Both the position numbers and the translations under genes were made by a program. From IMG/VR virus record IMGVR_UViG_3300020472_000048, positions 1 through 48,118 of that record: DNA of 48,118 nt; one strand, 5' to 3'. This document shows positions 40,956 to 48,118 of this stretch, in pieces; within the stretch, counting starts at the first letter, position 1; each line of letters begins with the position of its first letter. The notes under the pieces are model-generated. The model was not told where the DNA came from. It did no database searches and was given only the letters and a program-made list of their open reading frames with translations. The stretch is from a virus.

Positions 40956-42365
40956 ATGGCATTAAATCCATTTTTCCTACAAGGTGCTCAGTCAGAACAA
41001 AGACTAACACAAGATTTAATAAACGAACACCTAAGAATGTTTGGTGTTGAAATAACATATATCCCAAGAAAATTTATAGGGACTGATGATGTTTGGAATG
41101 AAGTAGAATCTTCTAAATTTGATGATAATTTTAGTATAGAAGCATATGTTAATACATATGAGGGTTATTCTGGTGCTGGTGATGTATTAACTAAATTTGG
41201 TATGAATATTCGTGATGAAGTTGATCTTACAATATCTAAAGAAAGATTTGAAGATTTCATCGCACCATTCATGGCAGGTTTAGATGATGGTACTGATGAT
41301 AGTGAAATGGTTTTGACATCTAGACCAAGAGAAGGTGATTTAATATATTTTCCTTTAGGACAAAGATTATTTGAAGTTAAGTTTGTAGAACATGAAGATC
41401 CATTTTACCAATTAGGTAAGAATTATGTTTATCAACTTAAATGTGAACTCTTTGAACTTGAAGATGAGGTTATTGATACTTCTATAGAAGCAATAGATAC
41501 TCAAGTTAAGGATGAAGGTTATATTACAACACTTAAGTTGGTTGGTCTTGGAAGAACTGCTATTGCTACAGCATCAATAGGTAGTGGATATGTAGAAAAG
41601 ATATTCTTGAATAATGATGGATCAGGATTTACTTCAGCACCAACTATAACCTTTAGTGATTCACCTGCTAATGATACCACTAGAGCAATTGGTATAATGA
41701 CAACCAGAGCAAATGTCACTTCTATAGAAAAGATTTTGGTATTGAATGCTGGTTCTGGATATAGTACTCCACCAACTATTAGTTTTAGTGGTGGTGGTGG
41801 AACTGGAGCAGCAGCAACTTGCTCTATTGGATCTGGATATAATGGTGTTGTTAGAGTTAATGTTATAGATGGTGGAGTTGGATATGGAACTGCACCTACT
41901 GTCACTATTTCTGCTCCTGGAAATGGAGTACAAGCAACTGGTATATCATCTGTAGGTCCTAGTGGACAAAATAGAATTGTTAAATTTGTTTATGTTGATA
42001 ATCCAGGTAAAGGATATACTTCAACACCAACAATAACTATTGCTGATCCAGAATCTATGGTTGGTGTAGGAACTTATCAATATAATGAAACAGTTAAAGG
42101 TTCTAGGTCTGGTACAACTGCTACTGTTAGAAATTGGGACGGTGACACTAAAATACTTTTAGTTACAAATGTTGGAATTGGATCAACTGTAGCTGGATTT
42201 TATAGTGGTGAAGAAATTGTTGGACAAATATCAGGAGCAGCATATGCTACTGCTTCTTACAATTCTGATGATGCTAATGATAAATATAGTGATGGTGATG
42301 AGTTTGAGTTCCAAGCTGATCAAATCATTGATTTTACAGAATCTAATCCCTTTGGTGTAGTTTAA
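40956..42365 (+). CDS. 14: neck protein gp14 with inserted beta-repeat block
   Basis: The N-terminal 170 residues are typical gp14: NPFFLQGAQSEQRLTQDLIN, then EHLRMFGVEITYIPRKFIG, the RPREGDLIYFPLGQRLFEVK stretch and FYQLGKNYVYQLKCELFELE. The expected end is also present (SDGDEFEFQADQIIDFTESN). Between them, at about residues 190-390, lie four 'G-x-G-(Y/F)-x-x-x-P-(T/P)-(V/I)-x-(I/F)' units (GSGFTSAPTITF, GSGYSTPPTISF, GVGYGTAPTVTI, GKGYTSTPTITI). This makes 469 residues against 256 in T4. The insert resembles the tail-protein modules and probably projects from the neck, perhaps as a whisker-like appendage. Confidence 0.92.
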   Translation: MALNPFFLQGAQSEQRLTQDLINEHLRMFGVEITYIPRKFIGTDDVWNEVESSKFDDNFSIEAYVNTYEGYSGAGDVLTKFGMNIRDEVDLTISKERFEDFIAPFMAGLDDGTDDSEMVLTSRPREGDLIYFPLGQRLFEVKFVEHEDPFYQLGKNYVYQLKCELFELEDEVIDTSIEAIDTQVKDEGYITTLKLVGLGRTAIATASIGSGYVEKIFLNNDGSGFTSAPTITFSDSPANDTTRAIGIMTTRANVTSIEKILVLNAGSGYSTPPTISFSGGGGTGAAATCSIGSGYNGVVRVNVIDGGVGYGTAPTVTISAPGNGVQATGISSVGPSGQNRIVKFVYVDNPGKGYTSTPTITIADPESMVGVGTYQYNETVKGSRSGTTATVRNWDGDTKILLVTNVGIGSTVAGFYSGEEIVGQISGAAYATASYNSDDANDKYSDGDEFEFQADQIIDFTESNPFGVV

Positions 42366-43207
42366 TGTTTGGTACATATTTTTATCACGAGATAATAAGA
42401 AAAACTGTTGTTTCTTTTGGAACAGTATTTAATGATATACATGTTCGTCATCAAGATAATACGGGAAAAGATCTTGTTGATACTAAGGTTCCTATTGCTT
42501 ATGGACCTAGGCAAAAGTTCTTAGCAAGAATACAACAGCAACCAGAACTTAATAAAGCAATTGCTATAAGTTTACCAAGAATGTCATTTGAGATGACATC
42601 AATAACTTATGATCCTAGTAGGAAATCGGGAATAACCCAAACCTTTAAAGCAAAGGATGGTAAGAAATTTAAAAAAGTATTCATGCCTGTTCCTTATAAC
42701 TTAGGATTTCAGCTAAATATTTTAACTAAACTACAGGATGATTCCTTACAAATACTTGAACAGATATTACCGTTCTTCCAACCAGGTTATACATTAACAG
42801 TAGACTTAGTAAATTCTATTGGCGAAAAAAGAGATATTCCTTTAATATTAAATGGTATTTCTTATTCTGATGATTATGAAGGTAACTTTGATACTAGAAG
42901 AGCATTAATATATACTTTAGACTTTACTGCTAAGTCTTATATGTTTGGTCCTATCGCAGATACTACAGATGGACTTATTCGTAAGGTTCAAGTTGATTAC
43001 TATTCAGATACTGACACGAGAACTGCTAATCGTGAAATGAGGTATAGAGTAGAATCAACTGCTAAGAAAGATTATAATGATGACCAGGTTATTGATGCTG
43101 CTGACAACATGCTAATAGAACCAGGTGATGATTTTGGTTTTACAGAAACCAGAGAATTCTTCGACAATTCTAAAGAGTACAGTCCCACTCGTAAAATAGA
43201 CATCTAA
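42365..43207 (+). CDS. 15: tail sheath stabiliser and completion protein gp15
   Basis: 280 residues (T4 gp15 is 272). The start MFGTYFYHEIIRKTVVSFGT, with FNDIHVRHQ, matches gp15. So do PRMSFEMTSITYDPSRK, MPVPYNLGFQLNILTKLQDD and LPFFQPGYTLTVDLVNSIGE. In T4, the gp15 hexamer caps the finished tail tube and sheath and joins tail to neck. It shares one base with the stop of gp14. Confidence 0.95.
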   Translation: MFGTYFYHEIIRKTVVSFGTVFNDIHVRHQDNTGKDLVDTKVPIAYGPRQKFLARIQQQPELNKAIAISLPRMSFEMTSITYDPSRKSGITQTFKAKDGKKFKKVFMPVPYNLGFQLNILTKLQDDSLQILEQILPFFQPGYTLTVDLVNSIGEKRDIPLILNGISYSDDYEGNFDTRRALIYTLDFTAKSYMFGPIADTTDGLIRKVQVDYYSDTDTRTANREMRYRVESTAKKDYNDDQVIDAADNMLIEPGDDFGFTETREFFDNSKEYSPTRKIDI

Positions 43208-43692
43208 TGAAGACATTTAATCAATTCTCAGAAGGCTTAAAGCAAGCACGTAAGAATATTGGGATGGATCCCGACAAACCTTCTTGTTGGAAGGGATATA
43301 AAGCAAAAGGAACTAAAAACAAAGGTGGAAAGGAAGTTCCCAATTGTGTGAAAGAAGAAAAGAAAAAGAAAGTAAAAAAGAAAGTAAAGTTCTGGTGGGA
43401 TGATGATGGTGATGGAAAAGGTTATGAGAAAGGTGAAGTTAAAGAAGGTGCTGCTTGGACAAAGAAAGAAGGAAAAAAGAAATCGGGCGGTCTTAATGAA
43501 AAAGGTCGTAAGTCCTATGAGCGTGAGAATCCTGGTTCGGATCTAAAAGCACCAAGTAAAAAGAAAGGCAACAAGCGTAGAAAGTCTTTCTGTGCTCGTA
43601 TGAAGGGGATGAAGAAGAAACTTACTTCTGCCAAAACTGCGAGAGATCCAGATTCAAGAATTAATAAATCATTAAGAGCCTGGGATTGTTAA
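43207..43692 (+). CDS. Lys-rich protein with DUF6321-like C-terminus, 161 aa
   Basis: The N-terminus MKTFNQFSEGL resembles a head-targeting leader but lacks a clear L/I-x-E site. Residues about 27-55 carry CWKGYKAKGTKNKGGKEVPN followed by CVKEE, a motif repeated in the 44138 protein. The centre is almost pure Lys/Glu/Asp. The C-terminal third, with GLNEKGRKSYERENPGSDLK, then KSFCARMKGMKKKLTSAKTA and DPDSRINKSLRAWDC, is one I recall as DUF6321, common in phages. The strong basic charge suggests binding to packaged DNA. Function not established. Confidence 0.75.
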   Translation: MKTFNQFSEGLKQARKNIGMDPDKPSCWKGYKAKGTKNKGGKEVPNCVKEEKKKKVKKKVKFWWDDDGDGKGYEKGEVKEGAAWTKKEGKKKSGGLNEKGRKSYERENPGSDLKAPSKKKGNKRRKSFCARMKGMKKKLTSAKTARDPDSRINKSLRAWDC

Positions 43693-43694
43693 TC

Positions 43695-44129
43695 ATGAAA
43701 GATAATTATGATGAGTTGAATGATACATTTAATACTGAACTTGAAGTTCAGCAAGTTAATGAAAATGGTTGCGTCCGAAGAAAGGAGGCAACCACTGATA
43801 TTACTGATGATATTGAGAAAGATTATAAGTACACCAGAGCACAATTATATTCCTTAGTTGAGAAAGGTCAGGAAGCACTTAATGGTATTTTAGAACTTGC
43901 TGGTGAAAGTGCCAGTCCAAGAGCATATGAAGTTGCTGGACAAATTATTAAGTCAGTTGCTGATACAACAGATAAGTTAGCAGATTTACAGAAGAAAGTT
44001 AAAGATTTGGATGAGGATGCTGTAAAAGCACCAAGTAATGTTACGAATAATGCCTTATTTGTTGGTTCAACCAGTGAATTATCAAAGATGCTAAAAGATG
44101 GTATTCTAAATAATAATAACGCCAAATAA
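43695..44129 (+). CDS. 16: small terminase subunit gp16
   Basis: The start is ATG 43695 (MKDNYDELND); an upstream TTG at 43686 is inside the previous gene. The 144-residue product has the gp16 layout: an acidic N-terminus, then DIEKDYKYTRAQLYSLVEKG and a coiled-coil core (QEALNGILELAGESASPRAY, VAGQIIKSVADTTDKLADLQ, then KKVKDLDED). The C-terminal LFVGSTSELSKMLKDGI is conserved. gp16 forms rings that regulate the packaging motor gp17. Unusually, the next gene is not gp17. Confidence 0.92.
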   Translation: MKDNYDELNDTFNTELEVQQVNENGCVRRKEATTDITDDIEKDYKYTRAQLYSLVEKGQEALNGILELAGESASPRAYEVAGQIIKSVADTTDKLADLQKKVKDLDEDAVKAPSNVTNNALFVGSTSELSKMLKDGILNNNNAK

Positions 44130-44137
44130 CTTGTTCA

Positions 44138-46390
44138 ATGGACAATATTAGAGTAAAGCAAGAATCTTTATCGGATTGGAGATCTCAATTTGAAATAGAA
44201 GAAGGAAAGAAAAAGGGTCTTGATGGTAAAGCATGTTGGGATGGATACAAGCTTGCTGGAACTAAAAAGAAAGGTGGTAAGACTGTTGATAATTGTGTGA
44301 AAGAAGATCAAGTTGATGAAGGTCTTGTTACTACTGCACTTGGTCTTAGTGCTGTAGGTGGTCTTGCTGCTTGGGCTCTTCCTAAGTTAAAAAAGAATGT
44401 TGATAAAAAAATTGAGGATGCGAGAAATAATTTAAAGATAGGTGGAAATAGAAGAAGTGGTACAACTACTGAAGAAGTTGAAGGTGGTATAAGTGTACAG
44501 AATTATGCTGATGGCGTTCAGTTTAATGAAATAGAGACTGTAGATATAATTAAGGCAGAACCACTTAATTCTTCTAATTGGAGAAATGACTTAATACAGG
44601 TTGACGAGAGATATAAGTTTATAGGTCCAGGTAAGGGTAGGAAAGCTAGAGATGAAGATATGTCCAAACATAAAGGTGAAAAACTAGGTCCTAATTATTT
44701 AATACCACAAGCAAGTATTAATAAAAAGAAAGAAACAGTTTCTGCTTCTCATGAAGTAGAAGGTGATCTTATTGATGAGAACTTAGTAAAAGGTGCTCTT
44801 CAAGGTGCTGGACTACTATGGAAATTTGGTAAATGGGCGATTCCAAAAGCAGCTAGAGCATTAAAAAATAAAGGTGCTACTGATATAAGCAAGTTTAAGA
44901 AGTCTCAGGAATTAGTTAAAAGAGTTAATAATATTGAAAAGATAAGAGCAACAAAGTCTTTAAAAGGTACTGATGTAAAAGGTGTTTTCACTAAGAGTAA
45001 GGTAAAACCAGGACTTAATAAAGTAAACTGGCAATCCACAATTCCTGTAGTATCAAATAGAGTATCTACAACATCAACTAGAGCATTAACTGGTGGTGTT
45101 CAAACTGCTAAACAAATTGGTAGTAAAGTTACAAAAGTAAAAAGACAAAAGATTACTGCAAAAGCACAGGAAGTATTAGATAAAATTAAGAGTGGTAAAA
45201 AACTTCAGAGTAGAATGGATTCAGCAGTATCTACTTCTAGAAAACCAGGTACTCTTTCCCAGAGAACAGATCAACTTATTGCTAGAATAAGAGCAGATAA
45301 AGGAAGTGCTATAGTTAAATCTCAAAAAGGATCTTTAGCAACTCAAAAATCACGGGCATTAACTAAATTACAAAATAAATCATCTTCTATTACTAATAGA
45401 ACAGAAACTCCTAGTAATATTACAACTAAAAGAGGTACTTCTGCTAGTAATGCTACTGTTGATGTTAAAGCAACAACGGTCAAACAAGATTTAAAATCAG
45501 CTAAACCATATTCTGCTAAGAGAGAATATGCTAAAGGTTGGATGAGATATAATAAAGCAGCAGATGCTACTTTAAGAGCAGATAAAGCATCATCAATAGC
45601 AAGAACTGCTGCTTCTGGTCTAGTTGGTTTAACTGTAGGTGGAAAAGTAGGACAAGAATTAGGTAAATCTAAAGAAACACCAAAGGTAACACCAGAGGTT
45701 AAAAAAGAAACACCAAAAGAAACACCAAATGTAACACCAAAAGAAACACCAAAGGTAACATCAGATAGAAAAGATCCACCAAATGAAAATAAAGCAATTA
45801 TTGATACAGAAAAGAAAAAAGTTAATCCTGAGAAAAATCCAGAAGTTATAAAATCTTCACCAAAGGATAGATCATCTACAGAAGATTCTGAAAAAGCTGA
45901 TTGGTTACATAAGACTAGAAATAGTCCAGCAGCAAAATCTGGTGCTTTTAGTAATGATCAAAGATGGGAAACTCAAAAGAAACACCGTAAATGGAAAGCA
46001 GATAGAAAAAAGAAAAAAGTAAATGAAGCTGCTATGGCAATTCCTGTTGGAATTGGTCTTGGTAAGACTCTTCTTAAAGTTGGAGGAGCAGTTCTTGCTG
46101 CTAAAGGTGGAGAAAAGATTCTTAAGGATTTGCTTGGAACACCAAATAGACCAAAAGATACTGATTGGGAAAAAAATCCAAAAGATAAAATAGATGATGA
46201 ACTTAATGTTCGTTCAAGACAAATAAAGGATAAAGTAAAGAATGAACCATTTGATAAGGATCTAAAAGCCTTAAGAAAAGGTGAGAAAAACATATCGCCT
46301 GAAGATAAGATTCAAAGATTAAAGGACGCAGCAGCAAAGCATCCATCGTTGAAGAAATTAAATAAGAAACTAAACAAGGATAAAAAATAA
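44138..46390 (+). CDS. Lys-rich probable internal virion protein, 750 aa
   Basis: The N-terminus SLSDWRSQFEIEEGKK has an I-x-E site (20-22) like those cut by the T4 prohead protease. It is followed by CWDGYKLAGTKKKGGKTVDN, the motif shared with the 43207 protein. Three places combine a V/I-x-E tripeptide with a hydrophobic or amphipathic Gly/Ala stretch: VDE 59-61 then LVTTALGLSAVGGLAAWALP; IDE 212-214 then LVKGALQGAGLLWKFGKWAI; VNE 628-630 then MAIPVGIGLGKTLLKVGGAV. The intervening regions are basic, low-complexity and probably disordered, with a TPK-type repeat at about 512-541. No enzyme motif is seen. Likely packed in the head and perhaps ejected or membrane-active. Inserted between gp16 and the absent gp17. 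Confidence 0.6.
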   Translation: MDNIRVKQESLSDWRSQFEIEEGKKKGLDGKACWDGYKLAGTKKKGGKTVDNCVKEDQVDEGLVTTALGLSAVGGLAAWALPKLKKNVDKKIEDARNNLKIGGNRRSGTTTEEVEGGISVQNYADGVQFNEIETVDIIKAEPLNSSNWRNDLIQVDERYKFIGPGKGRKARDEDMSKHKGEKLGPNYLIPQASINKKKETVSASHEVEGDLIDENLVKGALQGAGLLWKFGKWAIPKAARALKNKGATDISKFKKSQELVKRVNNIEKIRATKSLKGTDVKGVFTKSKVKPGLNKVNWQSTIPVVSNRVSTTSTRALTGGVQTAKQIGSKVTKVKRQKITAKAQEVLDKIKSGKKLQSRMDSAVSTSRKPGTLSQRTDQLIARIRADKGSAIVKSQKGSLATQKSRALTKLQNKSSSITNRTETPSNITTKRGTSASNATVDVKATTVKQDLKSAKPYSAKREYAKGWMRYNKAADATLRADKASSIARTAASGLVGLTVGGKVGQELGKSKETPKVTPEVKKETPKETPNVTPKETPKVTSDRKDPPNENKAIIDTEKKKVNPEKNPEVIKSSPKDRSSTEDSEKADWLHKTRNSPAAKSGAFSNDQRWETQKKHRKWKADRKKKKVNEAAMAIPVGIGLGKTLLKVGGAVLAAKGGEKILKDLLGTPNRPKDTDWEKNPKDKIDDELNVRSRQIKDKVKNEPFDKDLKALRKGEKNISPEDKIQRLKDAAAKHPSLKKLNKKLNKDKK

Positions 46391-47937
46391 TGAAAATATT
46401 ATCTGCTGAAACAAATCTAGGATCTGCTACTAATGTTAGCAACGCTCCTGTTGTACGACTTTTTAATAGTGGTACTGATAATATCCTTGTAACTAGAAAG
46501 GATTATAATGCTGTAGTCGTAGGATCTTTTATGGTTCCTTCTGGTGAAGTAGTATATGTTGAAAAATATTTTACTGATACTCTAGAGGGTAGTGCTGATG
46601 TAAAGGCAACAAAAACTGCATACTCTTCTATGATGAGTTTTGTTAGTTCTGGTTCTTCTGGTCCAACATATACCTATTCAGTATCTGCTAGTTCTGTAGA
46701 TGAAGGTGGTAATTGGACAACTACAGTTACAACTACTAATGTAGATGATAATACCACTCTTTATTGGTCATTATCAGGAACAAATATAACATCTGCTGAT
46801 TTCTCTTCAGGAGCATTAACAGGATCAGGAACGATATCAAATAATACTTTTAATTTTTCACATACAGTTGCTGAAGATACTCTTACTGAGGGTACAGAAA
46901 CTGTTACTATTAAATTATTTGTAGATTCAAGTAGAACCAGTCAAGTTGGTAATACTGTAACTGTTACTCTTAACGATACTTCATTAAGTCCCACATATAC
47001 TGCTACATTATCTCATACTGCTCGTGATGAAGGGGATACACTTACAACTACTATGACAACTACAAATGTTGCTAATAGTACTGAATTGTGGTGGGAATTA
47101 TCAGGAACTGGTATAGCAGCAGGTGATTTTTCATCTGGAGCATTAACAGGATCAGGAACTATATCAAATAATACATTTAATTTCTCTCATACTATTGCTA
47201 GTGATAATACAACTGAAGGAACAGAAACTTTAAATATTAAATTCTATTCAGATTCTGGAAGAACAACACAGGTTGGTAGTACTGTATCTTGTACTATTAA
47301 TGATACTTCAATAGCACCAGTTGGTAATTCTGTTTACTTTGATGGGACTGATGATGCTATTAATTGTGCTGCTAGTACCGATTTTACTTTTGGATCTGGT
47401 GACTTTACCATAGAGTGTTTTTCTTACAAAGCACCTGGTGACTTTATTTGCTTATATGATCATCGAAATCATCCAACAAATAAATTCACGCTCTTTGCTT
47501 ATGGTAATAATGATATTCGGATATGGAATAATCAACATTTAGTTTCTAGTTCGATTCCTCCAAACAATGAATGGTTTCACGTAGCAGCTGTAAGACAAGG
47601 TGGAACTTTAATGTTTTTTGTTAATGGAGTTAAAGCACCAACAACTCATAGCTGGGGTTATAGTATTGGATCAGGTGGAACAGCTGGTGTAACTCTTGGG
47701 GCGACTATGTATGGGGAATTTATGAGAGGTTATATTTCAAACCTCCGTGTTGTAAAAGGAACAGCAGTTTATACATCCAACTTTACCCCACCTACATCAG
47801 CACTTACAAATATAAGTGGTACTGTACTTTTATGTTGTCAATCATCTACATTAGTAACTGCTGCTGCTGTATCTCCTTTCGGCCTTACGTCTTCTGGCAA
47901 TCCAACAGCTCAAACATTTGGTCCTTTCACTTCATAA
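46390..47937 (+). CDS. multidomain adhesin-like virion protein (Calx-beta-like x2, LamG-like), 515 aa
   Basis: The ATG shares its first base with the previous stop. About residues 1-90 are a compact beta domain (NAPVVRLFNSGTDNILVTRK, SFMVPSGEVVYVEKYFTD) also found at the start of the next gene. Residues about 95-197 and 201-303 are two Calx-beta-like repeats (TYSVSASSVDEGGNWTTTVT and TATLSHTARDEGDTLTTTMT), with a 109-residue period. About 310-500 are a LamG/concanavalin-like sandwich: SVYFDGTDDAINCAASTDFT, FTIECFSYK, WFHVAAVRQGGTLMFFVNGV, YISNLRVVKGTAVY. LamG domains commonly bind carbohydrates, so a head- or neck-borne adhesin is inferred. Confidence 0.78.
   Translation: MKILSAETNLGSATNVSNAPVVRLFNSGTDNILVTRKDYNAVVVGSFMVPSGEVVYVEKYFTDTLEGSADVKATKTAYSSMMSFVSSGSSGPTYTYSVSASSVDEGGNWTTTVTTTNVDDNTTLYWSLSGTNITSADFSSGALTGSGTISNNTFNFSHTVAEDTLTEGTETVTIKLFVDSSRTSQVGNTVTVTLNDTSLSPTYTATLSHTARDEGDTLTTTMTTTNVANSTELWWELSGTGIAAGDFSSGALTGSGTISNNTFNFSHTIASDNTTEGTETLNIKFYSDSGRTTQVGSTVSCTINDTSIAPVGNSVYFDGTDDAINCAASTDFTFGSGDFTIECFSYKAPGDFICLYDHRNHPTNKFTLFAYGNNDIRIWNNQHLVSSSIPPNNEWFHVAAVRQGGTLMFFVNGVKAPTTHSWGYSIGSGGTAGVTLGATMYGEFMRGYISNLRVVKGTAVYTSNFTPPTSALTNISGTVLLCCQSSTLVTAAAVSPFGLTSSGNPTAQTFGPFTS
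46808..47195 (+). repeat. duplicated DNA block with 327-bp period
   Basis: GGAGCATTAACAGGATCAGG occurs at 46810 and again at 47137. The following 40 bases are nearly identical in both places. These are the central parts of the two Calx-beta-like repeats, showing a recent in-gene duplication. Confidence 0.8.
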
Positions 47938-47949
47938 ATTAGGTCCAAT

Positions 47950-47956
47950 CTAAATA
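47950..47956 (+). promoter_or_regulatory. late promoter-like CTAAATA
   Basis: The same motif as 10284-10290, lying 24 nt before ATG 47980 in the only clear gap of this gene cluster. Probably the start of a fourth late unit. Confidence 0.5.
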
Positions 47957-47979
47957 ACTCTATAGTGTAAGTAAGAGTA

Positions 47980-48118
47980 ATGTCAAGAACTTTGATTAAA
48001 GGTGCTGAAGCAGCATGTGCTACATCAACAGGAGCAGCAGCTACATTTGGTAGTGCTACTGTTGTGCGTTTAGTTAATACTGACACAAGTGCTCACTTAG
48101 TAACACTTGTAGAAGAAG
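47980..48118 (+). CDS. virion protein of the same N-terminal family, partial (right end cut)
   Basis: ATG 47980 opens a frame running off the right edge, with 46 residues visible. The product begins MSRTLIKGAEAACATSTGAA, and continues with TVVRLVNTDTSAHLVTLVEE. The VVRLxNxxTxxxxLVT pattern matches the first domain of the 46390 protein (VVRLFNSGTDNILVTR), so this is a paralogue. Its downstream domains are unknown. A late motif lies just upstream. Confidence 0.7.
   Translation, partial: MSRTLIKGAEAACATSTGAAATFGSATVVRLVNTDTSAHLVTLVEE

Noticed and set aside
1-48118. CRISPR array, rRNA or true tRNA genes, toxin-antitoxin pair beside the AbrB-like protein, photosynthesis genes
   Set aside because: None found by reading both strands. 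Repeats present are dispersed dyads or coding repeats without spacer structure.

Overview
The window is a stretch of a marine T4-like myovirus genome. The right-hand 38 kb holds T4 morphogenesis genes in T4 order (gp25, gp6, a gp7-position protein, gp8, neck proteins gp13 and gp14, gp15, small terminase gp16). The left-hand 10 kb is filled with short early-type genes. The AT-rich coding, the VGIGST/HGxxxGD-rich tail proteins, the DUF4815-type N-terminus and several familiar small proteins are typical of phages of marine picocyanobacteria (cyanomyoviruses). The exact host cannot be read from this sequence. Every convincing gene is on the + strand.

Layout. (1) 1-4344: about seventeen small genes in tight ATGA/TAATG-overlapping chains, with several sigma70-type promoters and one 2OG-Fe(II) oxygenase. 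(2) 4345-7660: a visibly more G+C-rich accessory island of small genes, including an ArdA-like antirestriction protein. It is packed with regulatory DNA: promoters whose -35 lies in a hairpin loop, six copies of a TTGTGMCA...TGKCACA dyad, an inverted-repeat element and a candidate structured non-coding RNA. (3) 7661-10253: an AbrB-like protein, two more 2OG-Fe(II) oxygenases, a glycosyltransferase and small conserved phage proteins. (4) 10263-28176: gp25, gp6 and a single 5177-residue tail/baseplate protein. (5) 28181-38028: gp8, a 2534-residue DUF4815-type protein and three tiny genes. (6) 38024-47937: fibre-like proteins, gp13, gp14 with an inserted beta-repeat block, gp15, a Lys-rich protein, gp16, a 750-residue probable internal virion protein and a Calx-beta/LamG-type adhesin. 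(7) 47950-end: the start of a second adhesin of the same N-terminal family. The large terminase gp17 is not in the window.

Regulation as read from sequence. Early-region promoters have TTGACA-like and TATAAT-like boxes with exactly 17 bp between them in every case found. The structural region instead carries T4-type late motifs (NATAAATA or CTAAATA) in front of gp25, gp8, the 38061 gene and the 47980 gene. This divides morphogenesis into late transcription units.

The most unusual signals are the hairpin-loop promoter cassettes, the dyad family and ncRNA candidate, the eight-copy Cys...His-x-Tyr-Pro-Arg module of the giant protein, and the internal protein that repeats a protease-site-like tripeptide before hydrophobic segments.
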